63,775 nt of DNA, taken from Woeseiaceae bacterium. Its GTDB lineage: Bacteria > Pseudomonadota > Gammaproteobacteria > Steroidobacterales > Woeseiaceae. Positions 36,783 to 45,659 of the stretch are shown in pieces. The translations under genes and the position numbers were made by a program. Each line of letters begins with the position of its first letter. The stretch's first letter is position 1. Under the pieces are notes generated by a model that was not told where the DNA came from, did not search any database, and saw nothing but the letters and a program-made list of their open reading frames with translations. The stretch lies in the NCBI GenBank assembly GCA_030066075.1, contig JASJCH010000019.1:1-63775 (forward strand), written 5' to 3'.

Positions 36783-37483
36783 GCACGCAACCCGAGCCGG
36801 AGTTTGTCGAGGAACCGCTTTCCGAACAGGCCGTGCACGACTACCTCGAAGCCAACCCTGATTTCTTTGAGCGCCACGGCGCACTTCTGAGCCGGCTCGA
36901 ACTTCCACACGGCGCGGGCGGCGCCGTATCACTCGTCGAGCGCCAGGTGGCGATGCTGCGCCAGAAAGAACTCAAGTTGCAGCGCCAACTCAAGGAACTT
37001 ATCGACGTTGCCCGCGATAACGACTTGCTGGCCACCAAGATTCACAAGCTGTGCCTGCAGCTGCTGGCTGCCGGTGACCTGCAAGCCTGCGTATCGGCCG
37101 TCGAAGAGGCCATGCGCGCGGGATTTGGCGCCGACCACTCGATCCTCGTGCTATTCGCCGACCCGACGATGTTCGACGACATTGAGAACGGCCGCTTCTT
37201 TCGCGTAATCGAACGTAAGGACGCAGCGCTGGGCCCGTTCGACACCTTCCTCAATGGCAAGGGACCGCGCTGCGGCCAGGTCCGCGACTCGCAGAGGGCG
37301 TTCCTGTTCCAGGACGACGCTGAAGAGATCGGTTCGGTTGCCCTCGTTCCTCTCGGCAGCAAGTCGGAGCTCGGTTTCCTCGCGATTGGCAGCCACGACG
37401 CCGATCGCTTTCACCCGGGAATGAGCATCGACTTCCTTGCCCGCGTTGGCGATCTCGTCGCCGGAGCGTTGAAACGCTATTAG
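36779..37483 (+). CDS. DUF484 family protein (YigA-like)
   Basis: A 234-residue protein with an N-terminal helix (VHDYLEANPDFFERHGALLS), a coiled coil (RQVAMLRQKELKLQRQLKEL) and a GAF-like C-terminal domain. It is the DUF484 gene typically found between dapF and xerC. Function unknown. Its stop codon TAG overlaps the probable xerC start. Confidence 0.88.
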   Translation: MSTQPEPEFVEEPLSEQAVHDYLEANPDFFERHGALLSRLELPHGAGGAVSLVERQVAMLRQKELKLQRQLKELIDVARDNDLLATKIHKLCLQLLAAGDLQACVSAVEEAMRAGFGADHSILVLFADPTMFDDIENGRFFRVIERKDAALGPFDTFLNGKGPRCGQVRDSQRAFLFQDDAEEIGSVALVPLGSKSELGFLAIGSHDADRFHPGMSIDFLARVGDLVAGALKRY

Positions 37484-38366
37484 GAACTGGATCGACAAGT
37501 TCATCCACCACCTCGGGTATGAACGCCGGCTTTCCGACCTGACCTGCAAGCACTATCGGCGTGATCTCGACGCGCTGCTGGAGTTCTGCCGTGAACAGAA
37601 CATCGACGGCTGGGACGCTATCGACAGCGAGCATATCCGCGCCTTCTCGGCCACCAGCTACCGGCGCGGCCTGTCCGCGAAGAGCATTCAGCGGCGCCTG
37701 TCCGCCGCCCGAACGTTTTTCCGCTATCTCGTCCGCGAAAAACAGGTCCGCAAGAATCCCGTCGTATCGGTGTCCGCCCCGAAGTCGCCGAAGCGCCTGC
37801 CCGGCAACCTCGATGCCGACCGCATGGCGCGCCTGCTCGACATTCCCGGCGACACGGCGATCGTCAACCGCGACCGCGCGATCCTCGAGTTGCTGTACTC
37901 CTCCGGGCTGCGTCTTGCCGAACTCGTCGATCTCGACTGCGACGACGTCGACATGCGGGACGCGACCGTGCGCGTCACCGGCAAGGGCAACAAGGACCGC
38001 ATCGTACCGGTCGGCCGGCAGGCGCTCGGGGCGCTGCAGCGCTGGCATAAATCGCGATCCGAGTATGCGCCGCCGGACGAGACGGCGCTGTTCGTCAACA
38101 ACCGTGGCTCCCGGCTAAGCCGCCGGTCGGTACAGGCCCGCGTCAAGCACTGGGCCCGCCGGCAGGGCATCGATGCAAATGTATTCCCGCACCTGTTCCG
38201 GCACTCTTTTGCCACCCACATCCTCGAGTCGAGCCACGACCTCCGGGGGGTACAGGAACTCCTGGGCCACGCCAACATCTCGACGACCCAGGTCTACACT
38301 CACCTTGATTTCCAGCACCTCGCCCAGATATACGACCAAACGCATCCGCGCGCCCGGAAGAAGTAG
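37479..38366 (+). CDS. xerC: Tyrosine recombinase XerC (start codon non-canonical)
   Basis: Site-specific recombinase that resolves chromosome dimers with XerD. The catalytic set is complete: Arg in SSGLRLAEL, Lys in TGKGNKDR, His/Arg in HLFRHSFATH, His in LLGHANISTT and nucleophile Tyr in VYTHLDF. Homology of the core-binding domain begins right after the DUF484 stop (WIDKFIHHLGYERRLS). In that frame there is no ATG, GTG or TTG before 37770, and a stop at 37470-37472 bars upstream extension. Only near-cognate ATT (37479) or ATC (37491) fit a full-length protein; starting at GTG 37770 would remove about one third of it. A sequencing error is the main alternative. Confidence 0.8.
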   Translation: MRNWIDKFIHHLGYERRLSDLTCKHYRRDLDALLEFCREQNIDGWDAIDSEHIRAFSATSYRRGLSAKSIQRRLSAARTFFRYLVREKQVRKNPVVSVSAPKSPKRLPGNLDADRMARLLDIPGDTAIVNRDRAILELLYSSGLRLAELVDLDCDDVDMRDATVRVTGKGNKDRIVPVGRQALGALQRWHKSRSEYAPPDETALFVNNRGSRLSRRSVQARVKHWARRQGIDANVFPHLFRHSFATHILESSHDLRGVQELLGHANISTTQVYTHLDFQHLAQIYDQTHPRARKK

Positions 38367-38372
38367 ACAACT

Positions 38373-38416
38373 GTAGGAGCGGCCCGTGGCCGCGATCGCG
38401 CCCATGGGGCGCTCCT
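38373..38416. repeat. REPIN-like inverted repeat, copy 3
   Basis: GTAGGAGCGGCCC...GCGATCGCG...GGGGCGCTCCTA between xerC and hslV. The two halves have opposite palindromic cores (GGCC and GCCC types) around a shared GCGATCGC centre. Confidence 0.85.
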
Positions 38417-38436
38417 AAGTTTTTTTGAGGACAATA

Positions 38437-38967
38437 ATGGACCAATTCAGAGGGACGACGATCGTCTCCGTCCGCCGCAATGGCAAGGTCGCCATTGCTG
38501 GTGACGGCCAGGTCAGCATGGGCAACACGGTCATGAAAGGCAATGCCCGCAAGGTGCGGGAGCTGGCCAAAGGCCGGGTCATCGCAGGATTCGCCGGCGG
38601 CACGGCCGATGCCTTCACATTGTTCGAGCTGTTCGAGTCGAAGCTGGAGCAGTACGGCAACCTGACGCGCGCCGCTATCGAACTCGCCAAGGACTGGCGC
38701 ACCGACCGCCGCCTGCGGCGCCTCGAGGCGCTGCTGTGCGTTGCGGACAAGGAGAGCTCGTTCATCATCTCGGGCAACGGTGACGTCATCGAACCCGAGC
38801 ACGACCTGATGGCGATCGGCTCCGGCGGTCCCTATGCGCAGGCCGCGGCGCTCGCGCTGATTCAGAACACCGATCTCGGCGCGCGCGACATCGCGGAGAA
38901 AGCGCTGCAGATCGCCGGCGACATCTGCGTGTACACCAACCAGCACATCACTATCGAGGAATTGTAG
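38437..38967 (+). CDS. hslV: ATP-dependent protease subunit HslV
   Basis: A 176-residue proteasome-like peptidase. The catalytic Thr is exposed after processing at [26 protein letters not shown] and [18 protein letters not shown] are family segments. The ATG at 38437 follows a TTTGAGGAC ribosome site; an ATG 12 bp upstream is less likely. hslU follows. Its TAG stop is supplied by the next REPIN-like repeat. Confidence 0.95.
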   Translation: MDQFRGTTIVSVRRNGKVAIAGDGQVSMGNTVMKGNARKVRELAKGRVIAGFAGGTADAFTLFELFESKLEQYGNLTRAAIELAKDWRTDRRLRRLEALLCVADKESSFIISGNGDVIEPEHDLMAIGSGGPYAQAAALALIQNTDLGARDIAEKALQIAGDICVYTNQHITIEEL

Positions 38968-39009
38968 GAGCGCCCCGCGGGCGCGATCGCGGCCATGGGC
39001 CGCTCCTAC
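38964..39009. repeat. REPIN-like inverted repeat, copy 4
   Basis: GTAGGAGCGCCCC...GCGATCGCGG...GGCCGCTCCTAC between hslV and hslU. TAG at 38965-38967 is the hslV stop codon. Being inside the hslVU operon, its stem-loop would lie in the transcript and may affect the ratio of the two subunits. Confidence 0.88.
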
Positions 39010-39021
39010 GAGGGAATCTCT

Positions 39022-40365
39022 ATGTCTCAAATGACCCCCAGGGAAATTGTCCAGGAGCTGAACAAGCACATTGTCGGCCAGGACGAAGCCAAGCGCGCCG
39101 TCGCGATCGCGCTGCGCAATCGCTGGCGCCGCGTGCAGGTGGACGAACCCCTGCGTAGCGAAATCACGCCCAAGAACATCCTGATGATCGGGCCGACCGG
39201 CGTCGGCAAGACGGAAATCTCGCGACGACTCGCGCGACTGGCCAAGGCCCCGTTCGTGAAAGTCGAGGCGACCAAGTTCACCGAGGTCGGTTACGTGGGT
39301 CGCGAGGTCGACAGCATCATTCGCGACCTGACCGATATCGCCGTGAAGATGATCCGCGAGGACGGCATGGCCAAGGTCCGGCATCGCGCCGAGGACGCGG
39401 CCGAGGAGCGGGTGCTCGACGCCCTGCTGCCACCGCCCAAGCAGCCGATCGGCTTTGCGTCGGACACTGGGCAGGCGGAGCGCGACGACGGCGACACGCG
39501 CCAGAAATTCCGCAAGATGCTCCGCGAGGGCAAGCTCGACGACAAGGAGATCGAGGTGGACATCCAGGCCATGTCGGTCGGTGTCGAGATCATGGCGCCG
39601 CCGGGCATGGAGGAGATGACCAGCCAGCTGCAGGGCATGTTCCAGAACCTCGGCGGCAGCCGCACCACGACGCGCAAGCTCAAGGTCAAGGATGCGCTCA
39701 AGATGCTGACGGACGAGGAAGCGGCGAAGATGCTCGACGAGGAAGAGCTCAAGACGCAGGCGCTCGAGGCCGTCGAACAGCACGGCATCGTATTCCTCGA
39801 CGAGCTCGACAAGGTCGCCCGGCGCTCCGAGACCCAGGGCGCCGACGTGTCTCGCGAGGGTGTGCAGCGCGACCTGCTGCCTCTCGTTGAAGGTTCGACC
39901 GTCAATACCAAGTATGGAATGGTCAAAACCGACCATATTCTGTTCATCGCGTCAGGCGCCTTCCACGTCTCCAAGCCATCGGACCTGATTCCGGAGCTGC
40001 AGGGCCGGTTCCCGATCCGCGTGGAGCTCAAGTCGCTCACGACCGACGACTTCGTGCGCATCCTGACCGAGCCCGATGCGTCGCTGACGTCGCAGTACCA
40101 GGCGCTGCTCGCCACGGAGGACGTGGACGTCGAGTTCACTGAGAGTGGCGTGCGCCGGCTCGCCGAGGTGGCCTACCAGGTCAACGAGAACACCGAGAAC
40201 ATCGGCGCGCGGCGCCTGCACACGGTCCTGGAGCGGCTGCTCGAGACGATATCTTTCGAAGCTTCCGACAAGAGCGGCACACACGTGCAGATCAACGCCG
40301 GCTATGTTGACGATCATCTTGCCGAGTTGTCGAAAGACGAGGACCTTAGTCGGTATATTCTGTGA
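39022..40365 (+). CDS. hslU: HslU ATPase/unfoldase subunit
   Basis: The AAA+ ring that feeds substrates to HslV, 447 residues. Walker A is [11 protein letters not shown], Walker B VFLDELDK, pore motif region [14 protein letters not shown] and the C-terminal tail ends SRYIL as in other HslU proteins. A 110-residue I domain lies in the middle. The ATG at 39022 follows AGGGAA. Confidence 0.95.
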   Translation: MSQMTPREIVQELNKHIVGQDEAKRAVAIALRNRWRRVQVDEPLRSEITPKNILMIGPTGVGKTEISRRLARLAKAPFVKVEATKFTEVGYVGREVDSIIRDLTDIAVKMIREDGMAKVRHRAEDAAEERVLDALLPPPKQPIGFASDTGQAERDDGDTRQKFRKMLREGKLDDKEIEVDIQAMSVGVEIMAPPGMEEMTSQLQGMFQNLGGSRTTTRKLKVKDALKMLTDEEAAKMLDEEELKTQALEAVEQHGIVFLDELDKVARRSETQGADVSREGVQRDLLPLVEGSTVNTKYGMVKTDHILFIASGAFHVSKPSDLIPELQGRFPIRVELKSLTTDDFVRILTEPDASLTSQYQALLATEDVDVEFTESGVRRLAEVAYQVNENTENIGARRLHTVLERLLETISFEASDKSGTHVQINAGYVDDHLAELSKDEDLSRYIL

Positions 40366-40372
40366 TGCTGAC

Positions 40373-40457
40373 CGGCTCGCGCGTTGGTAGCTGCTTACCG
40401 GAAGTAAAGCGCAGCGCAGCGAGCCATGAAGGTAAGTAGCTACCAACGCGCGAGCCG
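40373..40457. repeat. 27-bp inverted repeat abutting the DUF971 start
   Basis: CGGCTCGCGCGTTGGTAGCT (continuing CTTACC after one base) at 40373-40399 pairs with 40431-40457, with a single G-T pair and a 31-base loop. The right arm ends one base before the ATG at 40458. No Shine-Dalgarno sequence is left in front of that ATG. The structure may be a small inserted palindromic element. Confidence 0.85.
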
Positions 40458-40826
40458 ATGGACATGACAATTAGCCCAACTGATATTCGCCTGCGAACGG
40501 AATCGAAGCTGCTCGAGATCACGTTCGACGACAGTTCCACGTTCAGTTACACCTTCGAGTACCTGCGGGTGCATTCGCCCAGCGCCGAGGTGGTCGGGCA
40601 CGGACCGGGCCAGGAGACGCTGCAGACCGGCAAGGAAAACGTTGGCATCACGGGCGTTGATCCCGTCGGTCATTACGCGATCCGGCTCGTCTTCGACGAT
40701 GGCCACGACACGGGACTGTACTCGTGGACCTATCTGCACGAACTCGGCCGTAACATGGAGGCGAACTGGAAGCGCTACCTCGACCGCCTCGCGGCGGCAG
40801 GGTATGCTCGCCAAAAGCCCGAATAA
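40458..40826 (+). CDS. DUF971 domain protein
   Basis: A 122-residue protein of the DUF971 family (also the N-terminal domain of gamma-butyrobetaine hydroxylase): DIRLRTESKLLEITFDDSS, LRVHSPSAEVVGHG and GHDTGLYSWTYLHELG. Its place between hslU and ubiE is common in gammaproteobacteria; the role is unknown. The start at 40458 is directly behind a strong stem-loop without a ribosome site; the second in-frame ATG (40464) is an alternative. Confidence 0.85.
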   Translation: MDMTISPTDIRLRTESKLLEITFDDSSTFSYTFEYLRVHSPSAEVVGHGPGQETLQTGKENVGITGVDPVGHYAIRLVFDDGHDTGLYSWTYLHELGRNMEANWKRYLDRLAAAGYARQKPE

Positions 40827-40835
40827 CGCCGCATC

Positions 40836-41594
40836 ATGAACAAACCAGACGCCCCGGTCGAAACCACTCATTTCGGCTACAAAGACGTGCCCGTGGAGGA
40901 AAAAGCCGAGCACGTCCGTGGGGTGTTCGACTCGGTCGCCCAGCGCTACGACATCATGAACGACCTGATGTCGGCCGGTCTGCACCGGCTCTGGAAGCGC
41001 CACACGATTGACCAGGCGGCGGCACGACCCGGGCACCAGGTTCTCGACCTGGCCGGGGGTACCGGCGACCTCGCAATCAAGTTTGCCCGCCAGGTCGGCG
41101 AGTCCGGGCACGTCGTGCTTGCCGACATCAATGCGGCAATGCTCCGGGAGGGCCGGCGCCGGCTTGTGGATGCCGGCATCGCGGGCAACGTAACGATCGC
41201 CCAGGTCAACGCCGAGGACCTGCCGTTCGCAGACGCGAGCTTCGACCGCATTACGATCGCCTTTGGGCTGCGTAACGTTACTGACAAGGACGCCGCGCTG
41301 CGCTCGATGTACCGGGTGCTGAAGCCCGGCGGCAAGGCGCTGATCCTCGAATTCTCCGAACCGGTCAAGGCGCTGAAACCGGCCTACGACCTGTACTCGT
41401 TCAAGGTGTTGCCACTGATCGGCAAGGTCGTTGCGAAAGATGCGGACAGCTACCAATACCTGGCCGAGTCGATTCGCATGCACCCCGACCAGGAAACGCT
41501 GCTCGGCATGATGGCGACCGCCGGTTTCGAACGCTGCCGTTACCAGAATCTCGCTGGCGGTATCGTCGCCCTGCATATCGGCTACCGGGTCTAG
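40836..41594 (+). CDS. ubiE: Ubiquinone/menaquinone C-methyltransferase UbiE
   Basis: A class I SAM methyltransferase acting on demethylmenaquinol and 2-methoxy-polyprenylbenzoquinol. The SAM motif [16 protein letters not shown] is near residue 69, followed by [15 protein letters not shown] and [15 protein letters not shown]. It begins 9 bp after DUF971 and precedes ubiJ and ubiB. Confidence 0.95.
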   Translation: MNKPDAPVETTHFGYKDVPVEEKAEHVRGVFDSVAQRYDIMNDLMSAGLHRLWKRHTIDQAAARPGHQVLDLAGGTGDLAIKFARQVGESGHVVLADINAAMLREGRRRLVDAGIAGNVTIAQVNAEDLPFADASFDRITIAFGLRNVTDKDAALRSMYRVLKPGGKALILEFSEPVKALKPAYDLYSFKVLPLIGKVVAKDADSYQYLAESIRMHPDQETLLGMMATAGFERCRYQNLAGGIVALHIGYRV

Positions 41595-41601
41595 CGCCGT
41601 C

Positions 41602-42216
41602 ATGAACCCGCTCGAGACGCTGCTCAGCCCGCTCGCCGCCTCCCTGAACCGCAACATTGGCGAATCGACGCCCGCGCGCGAGCTTTGCGCACAGCTCGAC
41701 GGCCGAGTCATTGCCATCCGGGTGCGCGATACGGGACTGGCGATGTTCTTCGAGATCAATAACGAGGTGCTGAATCTCAGGACCGACACTGACGCTGAGC
41801 CGGACGTCGTTCTGACCGGGTCGCTGGTCACGCTCGCGAGAATGGCGGGGCCGAATGGCCACGATCACAGCCCCGCTGCGGTCAAAGGCGGGCTGGACAT
41901 CACCGGCGACGCGTTCACCGCGCAGGCCTTCCAGAAGCTGCTGGGCCACGCCAGGCCCGACCCCGAGGAAGAGCTGTCGCGCATCGTCGGCGACACGGCC
42001 GCGCACCATGCCGGCCAGCTCGCCAGGGGAGTCCGCGACTGGGCTATCGAGGCCCGTGCCACGATGGGCGCCAACCTGCGCGAGTACTTGCAGGAAGAAA
42101 GCGGCCAGGCGCCGAGTCGTTACGAGTTCGAACGCTTCGGTCGCGAGGTCGATGCGCTGCGCGACGACGTCGCGCGCCTCGAGGCGCGCGTTAACCGTCT
42201 GTTGAGTCGCGTTTAG
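41602..42216 (+). CDS. ubiJ: Ubiquinone biosynthesis accessory factor UbiJ (SCP2 domain)
   Basis: A 204-residue protein with an N-terminal SCP2-like lipid-binding domain (about residues 20-115) and a C-terminal helical part ending in a coiled coil (REVDALRDDVARLEARVNRL). UbiJ assembles the ubiquinone enzymes and partners UbiK (encoded at 22916). It lies between ubiE and ubiB as in E. coli. Confidence 0.9.
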   Translation: MNPLETLLSPLAASLNRNIGESTPARELCAQLDGRVIAIRVRDTGLAMFFEINNEVLNLRTDTDAEPDVVLTGSLVTLARMAGPNGHDHSPAAVKGGLDITGDAFTAQAFQKLLGHARPDPEEELSRIVGDTAAHHAGQLARGVRDWAIEARATMGANLREYLQEESGQAPSRYEFERFGREVDALRDDVARLEARVNRLLSRV

Positions 42217-42218
42217 CC

Positions 42219-43673
42219 ATGCGCCGCCGCCAGACACTCCGGCGTATCCTCGGCATCCAGCGGGTGCTCGTGAAGTACGGCCTGGATGACGTCATCAAGG
42301 AAACCCACCTGCTGCGCCCGCTGCGGTTCGTGTTTTACCTGCTGCCGCGGCGGCGCAAATCGTCGGCGCCGCTCGGTGAGCGTATCCGGCTCGCCCTCGA
42401 AGAGCTCGGCCCGATATTCGTCAAGTTCGGCCAGGCCATCTCGACCCGGCGCGACCTGCTACCGCCCGACATCGCCGACGAGCTTGCCAAGCTGCAGGAC
42501 GAGGTTCCGCCGTTTCCCGGCGAACAGGCGGTCGAGATTCTCGAGGCCGCTTACGGCGAGTCGCTCGACCAGGTCTTCAAGCGTTTCGACGTGGAGCCGT
42601 TCGCCGCCGCGTCGATTGCCCAGGTGCACACGGCACAGCTGCCGGACGGCATTGAAGTCATCGTCAAGCTGTTACGGCCCGGGGTGCAGGAGCAAATCGA
42701 GCGCGATCTCGACGTGCTGCGCATGCTGGGCGGCCTCGCCGATCGCTATTGGGAGCACGGCAAGCGCCTCAAGCCGCTCGAGGTCGTGGCGGAGTACGAA
42801 GAGACCATCATCGACGAGCTCGACCTGATGCGCGAGGCTGCCAACACGGCACAGCTCAAGCGCAACTTTGCCGGCTCCGACATGCTCTACGTGCCCGACG
42901 TTTACTGGGACTATTGCCGCCCCGAAGTGCTCGTGCAGGAGCGCATCTACGGTATCCCGATCAGCGACATGAAAGCGTTGCGAGACGCCGGCGCCAACAT
43001 CCAGGTGCTCGCCGAGAACGGCGTCGAGATTTTCTTTACGCAGGTCTTCCGGCACAACTTCTTCCATGCCGACATGCACCCCGGGAACATCTTCGTCATC
43101 GTCGACGACCCGGACAGGCCGAAGTACGCAGCCGTGGACTTCGGCATCGTCGGCACGCTGAGTCCCGAGGACCAGAAATACCTGGCCCACAACTTCCTGG
43201 CGTTTTTCGATCGCGACTACCACCGCATCGCGAAGCTGCACATCGACTCGGGCTGGGTTCCCGAAGGAACCCGGGTCGACCAGCTCGAGAGCGCCGTGCG
43301 CACGGTCTGCGAGCCGATCTTCAACAAACCCCTCTCCGACATCTCGTTCGCGCAGCTCCTGATGCGACTGTTCCGCGTCGCACAGCGCTTCGACGTCGAG
43401 GTGCAGCCGCAGATGATCCTGCTGCACAAGACGCTGTTCAATATCGAGGGGCTGGGCCGCGAGCTATATCCGCAGCTCGATCTCTGGAAAACGGCGCACC
43501 CGGTGATGAAGCGCTGGATGAACGAGCAGGTGGGGCCGCAGGCGATCCTCGCGGACCTGCGCGAGAACCTGCCGCAGCTACGCGCCATCTTCCGGGATCT
43601 GCCCGCGGTGCTGCACAACCTGGCCGCGTTCCTCGAGAAGGCGGCCAAAGACGACAGGAAGCCCAACGAATGA
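42219..43673 (+). CDS. ubiB: UbiB protein-kinase-like protein, without C-terminal membrane helices
   Basis: An ABC1/ADCK-family atypical kinase needed for ubiquinone synthesis. The KxGQ motif region LGPIFVKFGQAISTR and the Ala-rich nucleotide loop PFAAASIAQVHTA are present, as are EVIVKLLRPG, the HADMHPGN catalytic loop and VDFGIVG. At 484 residues it stops about 60 residues before E. coli UbiB and ends in a charged tail (KAAKDDRKPNE), so the two C-terminal transmembrane helices are missing. The stop overlaps the next start by 4 bp. Confidence 0.9.
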   Translation: MRRRQTLRRILGIQRVLVKYGLDDVIKETHLLRPLRFVFYLLPRRRKSSAPLGERIRLALEELGPIFVKFGQAISTRRDLLPPDIADELAKLQDEVPPFPGEQAVEILEAAYGESLDQVFKRFDVEPFAAASIAQVHTAQLPDGIEVIVKLLRPGVQEQIERDLDVLRMLGGLADRYWEHGKRLKPLEVVAEYEETIIDELDLMREAANTAQLKRNFAGSDMLYVPDVYWDYCRPEVLVQERIYGIPISDMKALRDAGANIQVLAENGVEIFFTQVFRHNFFHADMHPGNIFVIVDDPDRPKYAAVDFGIVGTLSPEDQKYLAHNFLAFFDRDYHRIAKLHIDSGWVPEGTRVDQLESAVRTVCEPIFNKPLSDISFAQLLMRLFRVAQRFDVEVQPQMILLHKTLFNIEGLGRELYPQLDLWKTAHPVMKRWMNEQVGPQAILADLRENLPQLRAIFRDLPAVLHNLAAFLEKAAKDDRKPNE

Positions 43674-44230
43674 TCCTGCCGCACGTTGCGCGCTTCCTGC
43701 TCTGGCTCGGCGGCTGGACGGCCGTTGGCGAGAAGCCCGCCGTGCGTAAGGCCGTGGTCATCGCGGCACCGCACACCTCCAACTGGGACGGTTTCTGGGC
43801 GATCGTCTACAAGGTTTACATGGGCCTCGACATTCGCTGGTTCGTCAAGGATTCGATGTTCTGGTTTCCGCTGAACGTGCTGTTGCGGGTCAACGGCGCG
43901 ATTCCACTCGACCGCAAACGCGCGGGCTCATCGGTCTCGCAGGCAATCGAGGCTTTCGACGAGTACGACGACTTCTACATGGGGCTGGCGCCCGAGGGCA
44001 CCCGCAGCCTGACCACGAACTGGAAGAGCGGCTTCTACCGCATCGCGGAGGGCGCCAACGTACCTGTCGTGCTCGGTTTTCTCGACTATGGCAACAAGCG
44101 CCTCGGGCTCGGCCCCACGATCACGCTGACCGGCGATCGCGAGAAGGACCTGGCCATCATCGAGTCATTCTATTCCTCAGTCTCCGGACGCCATCCCGAG
44201 AAGATGGGCCCGGTCAGGCTGTCGCGCTGA
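43670..44230 (+). CDS. Small 1-acylglycerol-3-phosphate acyltransferase-like protein
   Basis: A 186-residue PlsC-type acyltransferase. The HX4D motif appears as PHTSNWDGF and the glycerophosphate-binding motif as PEGTRS. A hydrophobic N-terminus (HVARFLLWLGG) may contact the membrane. It is short and resembles the acyltransferase subgroup found as stand-alone genes rather than PlsC itself. ATG 43670 overlaps the ubiB stop. The substrate is not certain. Confidence 0.8.
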   Translation: MILPHVARFLLWLGGWTAVGEKPAVRKAVVIAAPHTSNWDGFWAIVYKVYMGLDIRWFVKDSMFWFPLNVLLRVNGAIPLDRKRAGSSVSQAIEAFDEYDDFYMGLAPEGTRSLTTNWKSGFYRIAEGANVPVVLGFLDYGNKRLGLGPTITLTGDREKDLAIIESFYSSVSGRHPEKMGPVRLSR

Positions 44231-44237
44231 TGTCCGT

Positions 44238-44936
44238 ATGGCGGAACGGCGCGAACAACACCATCGCCCGATCCGGAGCTTCGTTCGGCGTGCCGGCCGG
44301 CTGACCGCCTCCCAGCAGCGCGCCCTCGAGGAGCTCTGGCCCGCCTACGGCGTCGAGTACGCGGACGAATTGCTCGACTTCGCGCAGCTCTTCGGCCGCA
44401 ATGCGCCGGTTGTTCTCGAGATTGGTTTCGGCAACGGCGACACGCTGGTCGCGATGGCGGCCGAACGCCCGGACCACGACTTCCTGGGCATCGAGGTTCA
44501 CGAACCCGGCGTCGGCCACTGCCTGATTGCCGCTGACAAAGACGGCATCACCAACCTCAGGCTCATCGTGCACGACGCGATGGAGGTGCTGGAGCACCAG
44601 GTCCCGAGCGGTAGCCTCACTCGCATCAACCTCTACTTTCCCGACCCCTGGCCGAAGAAGCGGCATCACAAGCGACGCATCGTGCAGCCGGGCTTCCTGG
44701 CGCTCTGCGCCGATCGTCTGGCGGCCGGCGGCGCGATCCATGTCGCGACGGACTGGGCCAACTATGCGGAACATATCGACGAGGCGTTTACCGAGTGCGA
44801 ACACTTCCGCTGCGCTGAACGCCGTGAGCACCGGGGAGACCATCCGCTGGATCGTCCCGTCACCAAGTTCGAGCGCCGCGGCCTGCGTCACGGCCACCGC
44901 ATCGTCGACTGGCGTTTCGAGAAAAATGCCCTATAA
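44238..44936 (+). CDS. trmB: tRNA (guanine-N7-)-methyltransferase TrmB
   Basis: Methylates G46 in tRNA variable loops. The SAM motif VLEIGFGNGDTLVAMA is near residue 55 and the family hallmark YFPDPWPKKRHHKRR near 135. It begins 7 bp after the acyltransferase gene. Confidence 0.93.
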   Translation: MAERREQHHRPIRSFVRRAGRLTASQQRALEELWPAYGVEYADELLDFAQLFGRNAPVVLEIGFGNGDTLVAMAAERPDHDFLGIEVHEPGVGHCLIAADKDGITNLRLIVHDAMEVLEHQVPSGSLTRINLYFPDPWPKKRHHKRRIVQPGFLALCADRLAAGGAIHVATDWANYAEHIDEAFTECEHFRCAERREHRGDHPLDRPVTKFERRGLRHGHRIVDWRFEKNAL

Positions 44937-44976
44937 CTAGAGTAAGGGTTCGACAAACTGGCGAGGCACAACGACG

Positions 44977-45264
44977 ATGCTCTACCCGACAATCGGCAAA
45001 TGGTTCCGGCGCCCCGATGGCACGTTGCTCGAGGTTGTCGCCGTCGACGAAGACGACAAGACGATCGAAATCCAGATGTTCGATGGCACTATCGACGAGG
45101 TCGACGCCGAAGCCTGGCGCGAATTGTTCCTCGTCGAGATTGCCGCCCCCGAAGACTGGTCGGGCTCGGTGGACATGGACCCGGATGACTACAAGGGCAC
45201 CGCCGTGAACGAGATGCCGGCCGGCTTCCACGACCCGCTGGAGTTCCTGGACAAAGAGTCGTAG
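44977..45264 (+). CDS. Small acidic conserved hypothetical protein
   Basis: A 95-residue acidic protein (RRPDGTLLEVVAVDEDDKTI, then ELFLVEIAAPEDWSG) that looks beta-rich at the N-terminus. It may belong to the DUF6763 group of small gammaproteobacterial proteins, but I cannot confirm this. No catalytic motif is evident. It follows trmB by 40 bp. Its stop TAG lies within the next repeat. Confidence 0.65.
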   Translation: MLYPTIGKWFRRPDGTLLEVVAVDEDDKTIEIQMFDGTIDEVDAEAWRELFLVEIAAPEDWSGSVDMDPDDYKGTAVNEMPAGFHDPLEFLDKES

Positions 45265-45306
45265 GAGCGCCCCGTGGGCGCGATCGCGGCCATGGGCCGC
45301 TCCTAC
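45261..45306. repeat. REPIN-like inverted repeat, copy 5
   Basis: GTAGGAGCGCCCC...GCGATCGCGG...GGCCGCTCCTAC lies between two convergent genes. Its TAG at 45262-45264 is the stop of the rightward gene, and its CTA at 45303-45305 is the stop of the leftward Rieske gene. Confidence 0.88.
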
Positions 45307-45659
45307 AGGCTGGCCGGTCCCGTCACGTAAACGACGCCGTCGCGGACCGCCACGTCAACGCTGCGCAGCGACTTGCCCTTGCACGGACCGGCGAAACATA
45401 ACCCGGTGTCGATCTCGTACATCGCGCCATGCGACGCGCAAATGATGGAAGACCGGTCTTTCGTCAGGAAGCTGTCGGGCGCCCAGTTCAACGGGTGGCC
45501 GACGTGCACGCAGAAATTCTGGTACGCGTAGACGACATCGCCCTGGCGCACGACGAAACCGCGAAACGGCCAGTCGCCCTCACCGATGCGAAACTCGCGG
45601 CAGCCCGGGTCCTCCAGCTCGTCGAGACGACCGACTTCGATTTCCCTCATCTCAGTCAT
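45303..45659 (-). CDS. Rieske [2Fe-2S] ferredoxin-like protein
   Basis: A small 118-residue Rieske domain. The cluster ligands are in CVHVGHPL (Cys-X-His) and CASHGAMY (Cys-X2-His). No signal peptide or oxygenase partner is present, so it resembles stand-alone NirD/ferredoxin-like Rieske proteins. It overlaps the AmpG-like gene by 8 bp. Role unknown. Confidence 0.85.
   Translation of the reverse strand: MTEMREIEVGRLDELEDPGCREFRIGEGDWPFRGFVVRQGDVVYAYQNFCVHVGHPLNWAPDSFLTKDRSSIICASHGAMYEIDTGLCFAGPCKGKSLRSVDVAVRDGVVYVTGPASL

Noticed and set aside
38143-39936. 597-codon minus-strand open frame over xerC, hslV and hslU
   Set aside because: It spans three well-supported genes on the other strand and two repeats; no family resemblance.
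42749-43669. Long upstream extension of the acyltransferase frame through ubiB
   Set aside because: The extension is out of frame with ubiB and Arg-rich; the real start is ATG 43670 at the ubiB stop.
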